Source: Isoetes taiwanensis
Taxonomy: Eukaryota > Streptophyta > Lycopodiopsida > Isoetales > Isoetaceae
Assembly (NCBI GenBank): GCA_021234155.1
Contig: JAJEKV010000474.1
Coordinates: forward strand, 1 to 64,000
Length of the DNA: 64,000 nt
Direction of reading: 5' to 3'
Shown: positions 33,131 through 44,203 of the stretch, one piece after another
Layout of the letters: the number at the start of each line of letters is the position of its first letter
Numbering within the stretch: the first letter of the stretch is position 1
Notes under the pieces: model-generated
Told to the model about the DNA's origin: nothing
The model's database searches: none
The model's input: only the letters and a program-made list of their open reading frames with translations
Position numbers and translations under genes: made by a program

Positions 33131-33252
33131 ATCTTTCGACGCCGGAATTGTTTTTTGCCATATTTTTTACGTTTTATACGGCAAATTTGTGCCGTATCAT
33201 ACAATTTATACGTATTCCATATAAAACGTACAGAGTATTGAACCTATCCCTG

Positions 33253-33260
33253 GATGGTCC
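33253..33260. repeat. Right target site duplication of the giant hAT element
   Basis: GATGGTCC, followed by AGTAGTAGGATATTAAAAC of the host repeat. Copy D shows the same junction without the element (47,619 onward). Confidence 0.93.
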
Positions 33261-34291
33261 AGTAGTAGGATATTAAAACTGCCACACTAGAGGTCAGGGG
33301 TTCAAGATTAGCTATTGTGCTTGATATTGGGTGAGTTGTACTTGATGTTGCATGATCAATTTAATACTTTAGGGAACAGAGGGAACTGTGATGGCCGCCA
33401 TGTGAAGTCCTGATGCCATTTTCTTCATAACTTATTACCGAATGTCAGATTCAGGTGTTCTTTAGTGCCTTGAAAAGCTGGGGATGTGAGCTTTACATTG
33501 GTATATTGCAGCTTATGGACGCATGCTTTAATCGTCATCTGCGTAAACGCACTGAGCAACTGCAAAGGTATGCGACCATGTTATGACATTATGTAGACGC
33601 CACAATATCAACAAGTTTGTAAACCCGCCGCAAAGCGGTCGCATGCTGCCTATGTTCTGCATCCACAAAGTTTAATAATGCAAAAGCCAGGAATTATACG
33701 CAGACGCACTCTTGAGCGTTCGTGTCTGGATCATTTCTCGACAATTTCTACCAGCCGTTTTGTTTCTTTTCACGTATAAAACGCATGTTCTTGCAAAAAA
33801 AGGGAGGTTTCATATGTTTTGTACTTTTCTTATATTTTACATATGCAAATTCGGTCCTCTCCCCGAGCTGCGCTCGCTCCAAGATGATATACTACAAGAA
33901 ATTTTTTTCGAAGGTTTAGATCCTTCAACATAGAGAGGAAGGTCTGCCTTCACTATAAAGAAAAGTGGAAACATCGGAATTCAGGTTTTCTTAGCTTCAA
34001 CCTTGATTTTGGTCCTCAACATAGATCTCACTCGATGTTTCCACCATTGGATATGAATATTCGGGACATATCCGACATCCACACCATCCAGTCCTAGAGC
34101 CTGCCCTTCGGGCAACCCAAAAATTCGATAAAATAACGAGAAAAAGAGGATGCCTTTTCAATATCGAACACAGTCATGGTCATGTTATACTGAGCATCTT
34201 AAATATCGAAGACAATCATGTTTAGACCACGGGGGATATCCTAGGTATATCCGGGCCCAGTCCAATTTTTAATGATTGATTCAACTATGAA

Positions 34292-34534
34292 TTAACACGT
34301 ACATGTCCCATTTCTAGATTCATCCAATGTACTATCCAACAACCACTTGGAAGATATTTTGTCGTGTAGTTGTTGCAACTTCAGAGAAAATGGGCCTCTA
34401 TAAGAACGATGCCACTTTTGGCACCGATGTTCAATGCATTCCCTAGCCTCTTTATATTTTTGAATCCATTTTGTCATACATTGCTCATTACTTACAACAT
34501 AATCCCTTGTTGTTGCCATCTCAATGTATGTCAA
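34292..34534 (-). CDS. Conserved 80-codon ORF of the duplicated unit (copy B), unknown
   Basis: Encodes MTYIEMATTRDYVVSNEQCM and ends ESRNGTCTC. It keeps the same length and frame as in copies A and D. Conservation without stops in three copies is the only support for it being coding; it may equally reflect the recent age of the duplication. Confidence 0.4.
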   Translation of the reverse strand: MTYIEMATTRDYVVSNEQCMTKWIQKYKEARECIEHRCQKWHRSYRGPFSLKLQQLHDKISSKWLLDSTLDESRNGTCTC

Positions 34535-35777
34535 TGTATGAGTTGTTCTCTTGTTATATAATCTACCTTCACGCTCATCTCATAAGGTGAGAAATTGCAA
34601 ACCTACATTCTTGAGCAATCTGCAGCATGGGAGAACTGACTAGCATAACTCTGCCTTGAAAGAATTGGAGGTGCTATATGCCTTGGCTACGTAGGTCACG
34701 AAGCCTTCTTTTTCTTGTGGAGGCAAATAGTCTAGCCAAGGGATCTTTTTCCGTACTAGAGGACTTAGAGAGAGAAGAAGGGAAGGTATTCTATAAGGGA
34801 TCAAGCTGGAAAAATGTAATTGAATGCTCAGTTTGAAATGCAAGGGTCATTTAAATGCATTGCAAAAGCAGTGGAACATTGCTAGTTGTAACACATTACA
34901 AACTGTGTTTCAATTGGAACGTTTCGCTCTGTTATGTAGTCCTAATGAGTCAAATTGTTGTCATCAGTTGTCCCTTTTATTTCTTTTATTTCTTCTTTTT
35001 GTTTGTTGCCATATGTTGAGTCAATTAGTTGTCATTGGTTGTCCTTTTTCTTTGTTGCCATTTCTTTTGATGGAAGATTGGTTGAAACTTGGGATTAGTC
35101 AATGTGGTCCAACGATTGTTATATTTGAAATATAAATCCGGACGCCACCGCTATGCATTTTATAAAAATGCTATTATGAAGAAGGGCAAGAAAAGCAATC
35201 ATAACTTCGTCCAAAAGCAAAAGAAAACAATTAACGCTAGAATTGGTATGAGCCTGTCATATGATCTACAGTTTTTGAGAATTATGTGAAAATGCAACCA
35301 TGAAGGCCTTGTTGTTGCATATGATACAAAACATTAAAACAAGAACTTGTCCTTCTACCCTTAAATCAGTCTTGACTTGTAAAAGCAGATCTGCTCGTGG
35401 ATGTAACCAAAAATATGTAAACATCGGTTTATAAATTGCCATGAGAACAAACTCATGTTGTTTGTAGAAATGTTTCTGGTGCCAGGTATAGATCCTTGGT
35501 TCTTCCTGCTAACTTAATCTGACTTGACCATTCTAAATTTCTCTATTTTTTTGCTAATGTCTTTTTTCTCTGTTGAAATGCTGATCGTACAGATTACCAT
35601 TTGCTAATCAAACTAAATGTGTGTTTTGCATGAATTTTTGCCATGTTCATTGAAACAAGACTGCAAATTTCTATGAAGCAAATGAATGATACTTTACAGG
35701 GCATCCTTTTGCAGTTTATCTCTGACTTCTAGCTGAGAATCTAAGATGAAGAGAGGAGCATGTGACCTTATGACAGT

Positions 35778-36552
35778 TCAATGGAGTTTGGTCTTGAAAA
35801 CATCATTCAAAGCAGTCCTTGAGAAGAGACAGGCTTTCACAAGTTCCACAACCTAGCACATCAAAATGTAGCATCAAAATCCAGTTAACATAGCAAGGAA
35901 AGTAACTAAAGGAATCCTAGGCATGTACCTCATGCTCTTCAACATCAAACTCCATGCTGCTGAGGTCCGACATGTCATGAATCTTAAGAGAACTCAGCAG
36001 ATCTATGCATTTGATGGTAGAAATAGGAGTAATAGACAGATCATCAGAAACAATAAACCTGACATTTTTTTTGACATAGCCTGGCTTTTGGATAGGAGCA
36101 GGCGTATCCGGAATTCGTTCAACAAGCTGAAGCTCACTACTAAACTGACCTCCGCAGGTACAACGCCTACTATGCTGAGGTTCTGAGGCAGAAAACTTGC
36201 CGAACCGATACATACAGCTTCGGCAAAAGTAATATTTATGCTGGATTGCAAGCGCAAGATTAGGTTCTGGATCAGCAGCTAACAGAGGAAGAGGTTTAGA
36301 CGGCTTCTGATTGAGCAAATCTTCTCTTTTGACATATAACATAGATGCTTGCAAATTTTCCGCACTCTGGTAGACCTTGGCTATGCTTCCAATTCCGTCT
36401 GTGCTGGTGGAATACTCCTTCATTAGATTCATCACGTAACCCAGTGGCAGAGAGAGTAGGCTTAAAAGGAGATCAGCAAATTCCTTGCCTGATTCAGCAT
36501 ACAAAATCCGCTTGTCGGACTTGGTGTAGAGGACAGAGATTGGGATCGCCAT
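35778..36552 (-). CDS. DUF674 family protein, copy B (two exons)
   Basis: Exon 1 is 36,552-35,929 and exon 2 is 35,852-35,778, joined by a 76-bp GT-AG intron in phase to give 232 residues. The N-terminus, after MAIPISVLYTKSDKRI, contains AESGKEFADLLLSLLSLPLG, the hallmark opening of the plant-specific DUF674 family. A CX2C...CXC zinc-ribbon-like segment follows (YFCRSC, CTCGGQF). The end, VVELVKACLFSRTALNDVFK, matches the family's C-terminal motif. DUF674 proteins have no established biochemical role. The region just 5' of the ATG has been replaced by the fold-back cluster at 36,561-37,057, so the expression of this copy may differ from copy E. Confidence 0.85.
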
Positions 36553-36560
36553 GATCGATA

Positions 36561-37057
36561 AGGTAAGGTTATCGGTCTAGCTAAGGCTGATAACCAAAAA
36601 TGCGTGGCCGAGGCTGTACGTCCGAGGCCAGGTATTTGGCACGTAAGGCCGAGGCCCGACTAAGGCCGAAGGCCAGGGCCGAGGCCTTACGTGCCAAATA
36701 CCTGGCCGAGGAGGTACAGCCGAGGCCACGCATTTTGGACACGTCAGACGAGGCCCGTTAGGGCCGAGTCTGTACGTGTTTGATAACTGCCGAGGCCCGT
36801 TAGGGCCGAGGCGGTTATCAAAGGTGACATCAGAAGCGACGACCCGATAACCGCCTTATCGGGCTGCTAATTAAGTACTGATAATTAGTTATCAGTACTG
36901 GAGGAGTACTGATAATTAGTTATCAGTACTGATAATTACTGGAGGAGTACTGATAATTAGTTATCAGTACTGGAGGAGTACTGATAATTAATTATCAGTA
37001 CTCCTCCAGTACTGATAACTAATTATCAGTATTGTTCTAGTAATGATAAGCAAAAAA
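36561..37057. mobile_element. Fold-back / palindrome cluster in the DUF674 copy-B leader
   Basis: Copy E reads directly from CGATAAGG into about 50 bp of leader and then CCCAAACGTGAAAG; here ~490 bp intervenes. It holds an inverted repeat of about 60 bp per arm (36,593-36,740, arms around GCGTGGCCGAGGCTGTACG and GGCACGTAAGGCCGAGGC). A second hairpin lies at 36,781-36,820 (GATAACTGCCGAGGCCCG). Several tandem palindromes of the GTACTGATAATTAGTTATCA type follow at 36,873-37,045. Strong secondary structure; non-coding. Confidence 0.75.
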
Positions 37058-37765
37058 AAAGCCCAAGCGTGAAAGTTAAACATGGGATTCGAGAGCACCT
37101 CACTTGAAAGTTAAACATGGCATAGCATTGTACCATTCGAGTCCATGGCATATCATCCATGGGTTGATGGTTGCCATAAGATATCAATCGCTTGCCTACT
37201 TGAGGAGATGCTTATATGGCACTACAACTCATTGAGCATACACTTGCTCATAGACATGGTTTCACAACATGACTCAAGATTGCCTATACTGCAGCAACTA
37301 TGGACCATTGAGAACATGCTACATTGTGAAGCTTTCGCATCCGTTCAAAATGGTAATGAAGAGCATACATTCTTTTGTTGCTCAAATAACATAGCCTTAA
37401 CTTTAAGTAGTTTTTAAATAATAATTACAAGAAATTGGTGCGAACATCTCTCTTTCTAGACTCTCTTGTGAAGTAGTAATAGATACACGTCAGTCATCTA
37501 TCATGGTTATCATGTATACTTCCAAGTTTCTTCTAACATATGCATTAACTCTTGGTCTCTGTTCACTGTTGTTTCTCAAAATTATTTTAAATAATATGCT
37601 TCATGAAGATCCTTTAGCTAGAAATTGACATCTATCCATGTACCAATGGATTCCAGGTTTCCAAGGTGTAATTAGCAATCCATGGTTGACCGCAATCGTG
37701 GATTATAGTGATTTATAGCTCTAGTAGAAGTTTGCCGAAATTAATAACATCAATTGTGGTGAGGA
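37058..37765. repeat. Upstream part of the duplicated unit, copy B
   Basis: From CCCAAGCGTGAAAGTTAAAC onward this matches 57,118-57,770 and 59,640-60,240. It is AT-rich with many stops in all frames, so it is probably flanking DNA carried along with the DUF674 gene. It is interrupted by the LINE at 37,766. Confidence 0.8.
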
Positions 37766-38958
37766 AAGAAGAAGATTGTAGAATAGAATAGAATAGAACA
37801 GAATAGATTTTTTAGCGTCCACGGAGATCGATTGGCCTATGGGACCCAAACAAAAAGAGGGCAGCAATCGTATTACTGACAGGATTAAAAAACCCTGCCC
37901 CGAAGGGTTTTCGAGGGAAAAAACTTAGCAGTAATAAGTATGCTGGTACGCTGTACAATTGTATAGGACAGTCAATATCGTTTCGGAGGATACAACTGAG
38001 TCCGTGCATCTATAATCTCCTGGAGGTATGACCCCAACAAACCCACTGACGCTGTATTCAATAACTCATGCAACAGTTGCCAGACACTAGTAATCGAACA
38101 TACTGCTCTCGGATATTGGCAAACACTGGGCAGATCTAGAGGGCATGACATTCATCCTCAATGGCGCCCTGGTGGCAACACTGGCAAAGCCTTTGCTCTC
38201 GTGCTTCCCGAGCCCAACATCCTGTCTCAATGCGGAGGCAATGTGCACCCGTGCGAATGGAAGCTATAAGTCTGCGCTTCTTCATGGGCAACTGGGTGTA
38301 CAAGTACTGGTGTGGGCCTCTCGTGAGCCTAGGATTGACCTGCTGCTGATAGTGTGCCAGCTTAATGTGCGTCAGAGCATCTGCATCCCAGAGCTTGTGA
38401 AGGAAAGTAGCATCTAGGTACAAATTAAGTGCCTTATGATCTTTCTTTGTCCTTACATGTATGCATCTGTTTGCCTGTAGCGCGAGAACCACTGAGCTTG
38501 CTTGTCCTTCCAGCAGGCTTTCAGGCATTGGGGACCCATCGCCATGGCCAAAGCAAGGTTGGGCAAATATGTATCACCCATAGCGACCACCTTCTGGAAG
38601 TAAATGATATGGCGTTCCAATGCAGCCCGTTGAAGGGGCAGAAAACCTATCTTCTGGAGTAGGATCTGGTATGGAACTGTGGACTTTGCCCCAAGGCTCG
38701 CGCCAAGAAGGCTTTCTGCACCTGCTCGAGGTCATTCCAGGTGTTGAGGGATATCACCGGACCCCATACTTCTGCCCCATACAAAAGGACTGGCTCGACC
38801 AACCGAAACAACTGTGACTGGTGGACCCAGGCATACAACTCTGCCTTGTGGCTGTTGTTCTGCATGGCACATAGTGCTTTCCAACCCGCCGTGACCCGCA
38901 ACCTGATGGCAGCATCCCAATGGGTGGTAGTAGAGAACCCAATCCCCAAGTACTTGTA
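37766..38958 (-). mobile_element. 5'-truncated LINE (non-LTR retrotransposon), minus strand
   Basis: Copies B and E of the host unit differ by this insert between GAAGAAGATT and GAGAAGC. On the minus strand it encodes the end of a reverse-transcriptase protein: MGIGFSTTTHWDAAIRLRVT, LFRLVEPVLLYGAEVWGP and LEQVQKAFLARALG (38,949-38,647). After frame breaks comes a C-terminal part (38,528-38,136) including NLYLDATFLHKLWDADALTH. The 3' UTR has a stem-loop (about 37,875-37,945), the shared LINE end TCCGTGGACGCTAAAAAA, and a (TTCTA)n tail at 37,775-37,805. Confidence 0.85.
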
Positions 38959-40072
38959 GAGAGAAGCTGCATACTTCCTTTGAATGTTAAGAAATGCTTC
39001 CTAGAGTTAGTCACTTGTCCCAAGCATCGATTCGCATTCAAGATTATGGAAATAAATGACAGAGTAATTAGCATGGGTATGGCTAGCAACTCAGGATACA
39101 GGAAAGAACAAAAAATGCTAGAACTTTGCTAAATGCCAAACTGCATTCTAATGTGAATTATTTGAGTTTTGTGTCATGCCATATTATTGGGTTGCCCAAA
39201 GGGGAGACCCTTGGGAGGCGGGCTGATATAATATCTCGTTTTCTGCCATTGGATGTCGTGCAGATGGGAAACCCCTCAGTGTTATATGACATTTGGCTTG
39301 TCATTCATCGTCCTGCAGTCGAAGAATGCCCTTATCGATATAGCAGTGGAGGACGACAGTTTTCTGCCAGTAGGCTCTGGCTTAGGGTACATTCCCATGC
39401 TGTTGTCTGACTTCAAATTATTGCCAAAGTTAATGCTAAAGTGGACTTTGAGTTTTCAGAAATAGCGGAGGATTTCTGAAAGCTACGGTTGACACCTTTC
39501 AATTTCAAAATCCGGTTCGGCTTATGGGAATGTAGCCGTAGCTCCAAGATTGGGAAAAGTCTTATGGATATCGGTAGCTCTTTCAATGGGAAACTAGCCA
39601 GGATCAATTTTTTTAAAACAGGGACGCGGGCAACCTTTCAATTTGGAAGTGTCCTAAATTGAGCTCCTGAAGTTTCACCAAATCCATTTTGCCTCTTCAA
39701 TAAAATCTCAAAACATGCGACATTATGACAGGTCTAATCTCTCCATTCTAGACAAAGATCATGTCCTTACAAAGGATGATTTAAACTTTTTGATCTTGCA
39801 AGAATCCATGCTCAACACTTGGAAAGAAAGGCAATGCTTCTTTTTCTATCTCTAGGAATAGTGTAAAGGGGCACCCTGTCAAACACAAGGTGTCTAATCT
39901 GATTAGCAGATAATGCATTCGTACTTTTATGCTAATGCATTATAGCGTCACTAACTTCTAACGCATTACTAACTTAGTTAGTTTGCCCCAATATTTATAG
40001 GTGCTTAATTTAAGAAAAAAAACCTCACGTGGGTGTTTTTTGGTGTAGAATTACAGTGAGCCAAAAAGTCGA
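38959..40072. repeat. Distal part of the duplicated unit, copy B, with LRR remnants
   Basis: Matches 58,531-59,625. On the minus strand, short frames such as LASFPLKELPISIRLFPILE (39,607-39,413) have the spacing of leucine-rich repeats and are broken in both copies. They probably derive from an NLR-type or other LRR gene. The end of homology is at the AAAAAGTCGA near 40,070. Confidence 0.6.
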
Positions 40073-41049
40073 ATATTTGCTCACCTCTGTTTTGAGCCAC
40101 ATGCCCTTTGACATTTTTGTCTCTGTTCTTTGTGTTGGGGGCTTGGACATCCACAATATTGCGGCAACTTCTAAGCATACCCATGAGGGCTCCACACGGA
40201 GCCAGATATAATGACGTATCTTGCAATGATCCAGTTGGCCTGTTTATGGGTCTATTACTTTGTGGCAAGATATTGTTGCAATCATTTTGTTGACTTGTTA
40301 CCTTGTTGTCTCCAATGATTTGTTGTCTTCAGGGTTGAGTTGCAGACCACAGGTTTTGAGCTTTAGTAGTAGAAGTAGTAGGCTAAAGTAGGAGTTTAGC
40401 CTTTTTATTGCATATTTATAATCTGCATGCTGAAATTAGTTAAAATCATATATTGGATTGTCCTCTGATTCTTTTTCTAGCATGCCAGGCCAACCAAGCC
40501 TATAACCTTTCTTGCAATTCTAGCCTGTCCACATCGTGCCTCCACGTCACCCGAATCTGAGTTCGCACCTCCACATCACCCGAATCTGAGTTGACATGTT
40601 GATTAGCCATTGTTTCACCATCGATAGGTCCTTGACGTTAGAAAAGACTAAAAATTTGCATGCGCCTCTTGCCTTTTCCTGTATCTCTCTCATTGCCGCA
40701 CCTCTCTTTCCACTAAACAATGCTCTAATCTGCATCTCTCTTATTTCCTTTTCTTCTGATGCATCTTGGTAGGATAATACCAGGAAAGAAAGATGAGCTT
40801 GAGAGGTCTAAGAAAATGTATTAGGGTCGTAGACTAGTTCAGCCTTGCCTTGCAGGAATCGTTTACTTTGTGGTATCCTTGCAGACATAAGGTCTCAACA
40901 TTTACATGCAGAAGTGACAACACAAGTTCTCCTCCAGGTTCATCTCTTTTTTTCATCTCCATATAAAGTTTCAATGTACCAAATCAGGTTACGGATACTG
41001 TGATACTTGATCTTTAAATTCTATAAACTCCTATAAATCTGATTCTAAA
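40073..41049. other. Spacer without recognisable genes
   Basis: No supported gene. A 29-bp tandem doublet (CACATCACCCGAATCTGAGTT type) lies at 40,540-40,595. Nothing else stands out. Confidence 0.4.
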
Positions 41050-41511
41050 GGACCGCCATATTTAGAGTCCGGGATGTGGTATTTCCGGACTTTTTTTGTG
41101 GTGTTTCCGCCCACCCATTATCAGCCACTGTGCACTTCACAGTTTCAAGCCCAGAATCAACTGTTTTGGGTCATTTTTTGCTTGATCCGGCTCTATCTGG
41201 GCTCAAATCACTTCCTCTCTTCATTAAACTAGTGTTAAAGAGGAAGACAAAGCGATTGGAAGGGTTTTTGAAGCATTTCAAGTCGTCCAGAGAGTTGCAA
41301 GAAGGATTCGACCAAAGATTTTAGCTCTGCCGTGCAGTTTTGCGTTTGGTTTTTGGCCATAAGTACCATATTTTTGGTCAGAAACACCACTTTTTTTGGC
41401 CAAAAACACCACTTTTTTGGCCGGAAATACCACTTGGCTGATATCGGATGGCCAAAAATACCACAAAAAAGGCCGGAAATACCACATCCTGGACTCTATA
41501 TACGGGCGTCC
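41050..41511. mobile_element. Non-autonomous element with long inverted repeats (MITE-like)
   Basis: The left end GGACCGCCATATTTAGAGTCC, followed by GGGATGTGGTATTTCCGG, is mirrored at the right end (CCGGAAATACCACATCCTGG, then ACTCTATATACGGGCGTCC) over about 55 bp. Inside, CACCACTTTTTTGGCC-like units are repeated at 41,380-41,470, and a central ~200 bp could be a captured fragment. No transposase. TIR length suits a MULE-type derivative, but no clean target duplication was found. Confidence 0.7.
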
Positions 41512-43707
41512 GACACTAAAGCGATTCTTGGCATCTTATCTGTCTCGTCATCAATTCCTTGAGCCAGGAAGGATCGGCATAATTAGATCTATTGGGAAAC
41601 AACACGACTTTTATAGAAATATTATTAAAGGTCAATGGCAGCATCTTTGAGACATCAATCTACAGCGGAGTCATCATTTTGACAGAATTTCTTCAGGCCA
41701 ATTCTTCTATTGTTTGTTCGGATTCTAGTGCCAGATATTTTGTAACAGATGTAATATATTTCTTCAGAATTTTGCTGTGCCTTGGATTGCGGCACTAAGT
41801 TCCTAACTTTTTTGATAGATAGATTTAACGTAGTTTTATGAGAATCACCAAGGTTCTATTTCTTATAGCAGTTTATATTGCAGCACTTTGCATTCTGGAA
41901 CTGGTTTATTTTAAGAGCAGTTTTTCTTTGAGATCATCGTTTCCAACTAGGGAACTTTGTCTGCATCGGTTTTGTCTAAGAGAAGTTTTTCTTTGAGATC
42001 ATGGTTTCCAACTAGGGAACTCTGTCTGCATCGGTTTTGTCTACTACAGGTTTTGTTGATGCGTCTTTATGCTCAACACCAATGGTTTTAGGAACTTGCT
42101 TAATACTCAGGCTTGCTGTGGTGCCCACCATACTGTCTGAATAGGCTTCAGGACTGAACTTATACGATGAAACTTATGCCGCAAATGAAGCATGTGGTCC
42201 TTAGAGCTTTCTATTTGTGCATTGGGCTTAGATATTTGAAATCAAATAATGCTATTCCAGATACGCTCTCTTGATGCTCTATTTCCTTGTTATTATACTA
42301 TGTTTTAATAAGTTAACCTGCCATGAAGGTTTTTCGTTCTTGCCTCTACCACATCTTTGCTTGTTGCTTGTTGACATTAAAATGGGATCTTTTTGTTGTT
42401 TATTTGGGTTGCAGTATCTAGGAAGTTATTCTTCAATTTCTTCTGTGTCTTGCATTTGTGTTTCTTCCAATTTTTGCAGCTTGGAAAGCCTGGGCAGTTG
42501 TGTGAGACTGCCTTGTTTTGTGTAACCATTGCATTATAGTTCTATTGATCTTATGAATTTTGCATCATTTGCATCTTGAGTACAGGTTTGATGCTTTTTT
42601 ATCTTGGTTCATAGAACATATTTTTGTAGGCACAGAATGTTTCCTAAGGTATACTTGGAGTTCTGTATGTGAATACCCTCTTTGTTGTTTTATGATACAC
42701 ATGTGGATGTTGTGTATTGAATACAAGTTGTTGCAGTACATAGATTTTAATCAATTTGTAAGAATGTTGGTTCTGCCAATTACACAGTCGATATCCTAGT
42801 CAAGAGATCTGTCAATTGAGCAAGGTACATATGCTCCATCAGGTAAAGCTGATTACATGAAATGCAACTGAGGTTGTAAAGCAAACCTCCAAGAACCAGG
42901 ACATCACGATCAAGAATATCAATCATTTAGCTCTGCTCTTTACAATGTCTTTTTTTTTTGCAAATCAATGGCCCTTGAAATCTCATGGACGCCTTACAAT
43001 GGATGCTATATTTGTGGTTGGCGCCGGGAATACAACTGGATAGCAGACTAACAGGGCACACACTTTCACAAAAAACCCTTCTGGAGCTAGAGTTTTATGT
43101 ATATCATCATGTTGTCTGGAACACCTTTTCATCCCCTTTTTTGTTGTGAAATGATCTTGATCCTCTTATGTCTACAAACATGAGCCCGATTCCTTCTATT
43201 ACTTGAAAATGATAGTTCAGCTAAAACCTTGCCAATGATTACTCAAATTTACTTCACTTATATAAAACTAGATAGATTTGAGGTGTTGCATATCCTGTTA
43301 ATTGTTGATATAATGCCAAACTCTACATCTTTATATAGTTGTCTCTGATAATCTAAGTTTGTAATCCACAAGTTGAATGTGTTGTCTTTGTAGTCACAGC
43401 CAGATCTGCCCATTTGTCTTGCACTATGAACAAGTCTAATGTGCCCTCCTTGCAGTCATCATCCAGATCTGCCCAATTGTCCTATAAACTTGTCTATATT
43501 TTTCATTGATTTCTTCCTTCTTTAAAGGAGACCTATTTTCGAGAATCTCTCTTTATAACTTATCATTGATCATGTTTGAGACCCACATTTTTGTCAATGG
43601 TTTTACCTCCGTCTCCAAATATTATTTAACCCTCTACCACGTTCGACTCTTGGGTTAGTCTACTCCTGTACAGTTGTAGCTTTTAAAAACCTCAACCATA
43701 AAATATT
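41512..43707. other. Spacer without recognisable genes
   Basis: T-rich, intron-like sequence. A ~66-bp tandem duplication lies at about 41,914-42,045 (AGTTTTTCTTTGAGATCAT and CCAACTAGGGAACT repeated). ORFs of 79-84 codons here are hydrophobic and low in complexity and are probably chance. Confidence 0.4.
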
Positions 43708-43931
43708 GGGCAAATTGTAAATGCCCTTGTTTTAGGGGTATTTTTGAGAAAATGACCATAACTGTTTTTTGATGATTCAAATAGGAATGTGTGTTTCAAA
43801 GGAATTATATCAGGATGATATCTTTCCAACAACAATCATCTGAATCAAAGTTTAAAATCACAAGTTATGTTATTTCTTAAACACAAACAAATCGTAACCA
43901 TGATTTAAGATTATTTTTACAATTTGCCTAT
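43708..43931. mobile_element. Small MITE
   Basis: Inverted termini GGGCAAATTGTAAA and TTTACAATTTGCC, about 224 bp apart, flanked by AATATT on both sides (likely target duplication). No coding capacity. Confidence 0.65.
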
Positions 43932-44203
43932 AATATTTCAATGTGCAATGCCTTGCTGTTGAACTGAATTTGTATCAATGCGTTCGTGGAATAATATTAG
44001 GTCTCAAAACCTTCAATTGCTGACGTGTTTTAGTTCTTGACCTCAACATTTATTTGTTGTAAATAACATCTCGATCCCCATAAATGTTGGATGCATCAAC
44101 GAAGGGTAATATATATAAATTGTTGGCATCAAATTATCAAAGATTTTGCATAATAATTATCTCTTTTTGCATTAGAGCTGAATTGAATTGTGTGATAATT
44201 ATC

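Larger units (their letters stand above)
17355..33252. mobile_element. Giant composite hAT transposon, 15.9 kb
   Basis: Terminal inverted repeats CAGGGATAGGTTC (17,355-17,367) and its reverse complement at the right end (33,240-33,252) begin with the CAGGG typical of hAT elements. They are flanked by a perfect 8-bp duplication, GATGGTCC. Copy D of the host repeat reads straight through this point (TTCTGTGATGGTCCAGTAG at 47,614) and so shows the unoccupied site. Just inside both ends are arrays of a 14-bp palindrome. Internal order is: cargo ORFs (18.8-21.3 kb), hairpin cluster (21.3-22.3 kb), a nested second transposon (22.5-29.35 kb), two more hairpins, and a hAT transposase on the minus strand (30.3-32.5 kb). 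The transposase is mutated, so movement today would need a helper. Confidence 0.93.
33261..36560. repeat. Duplicated DUF674 unit, copy B
   Basis: Continuation, beyond the hAT insertion, of the host repeat that starts at 17,274. It aligns with copy A (13,912 onward) and with copies D and E. It lacks the copy-A MITE at 35,531. It contains the 80-codon conserved ORF (34,292-34,534, minus) and a complete DUF674 gene. Confidence 0.9.

Noticed and set aside
33010-33204. A 64-codon ORF in the right palindrome array
   Set aside because: Same cause: repeated TTCGCGTACGCGAA reads as FAYA/RTRK strings.
36593-36740. The GAGGCC hairpin as a transcription terminator
   Set aside because: Rho-independent terminators are not expected in plant nuclear genes, and the stem is far too long and lies in a leader, not after a gene.
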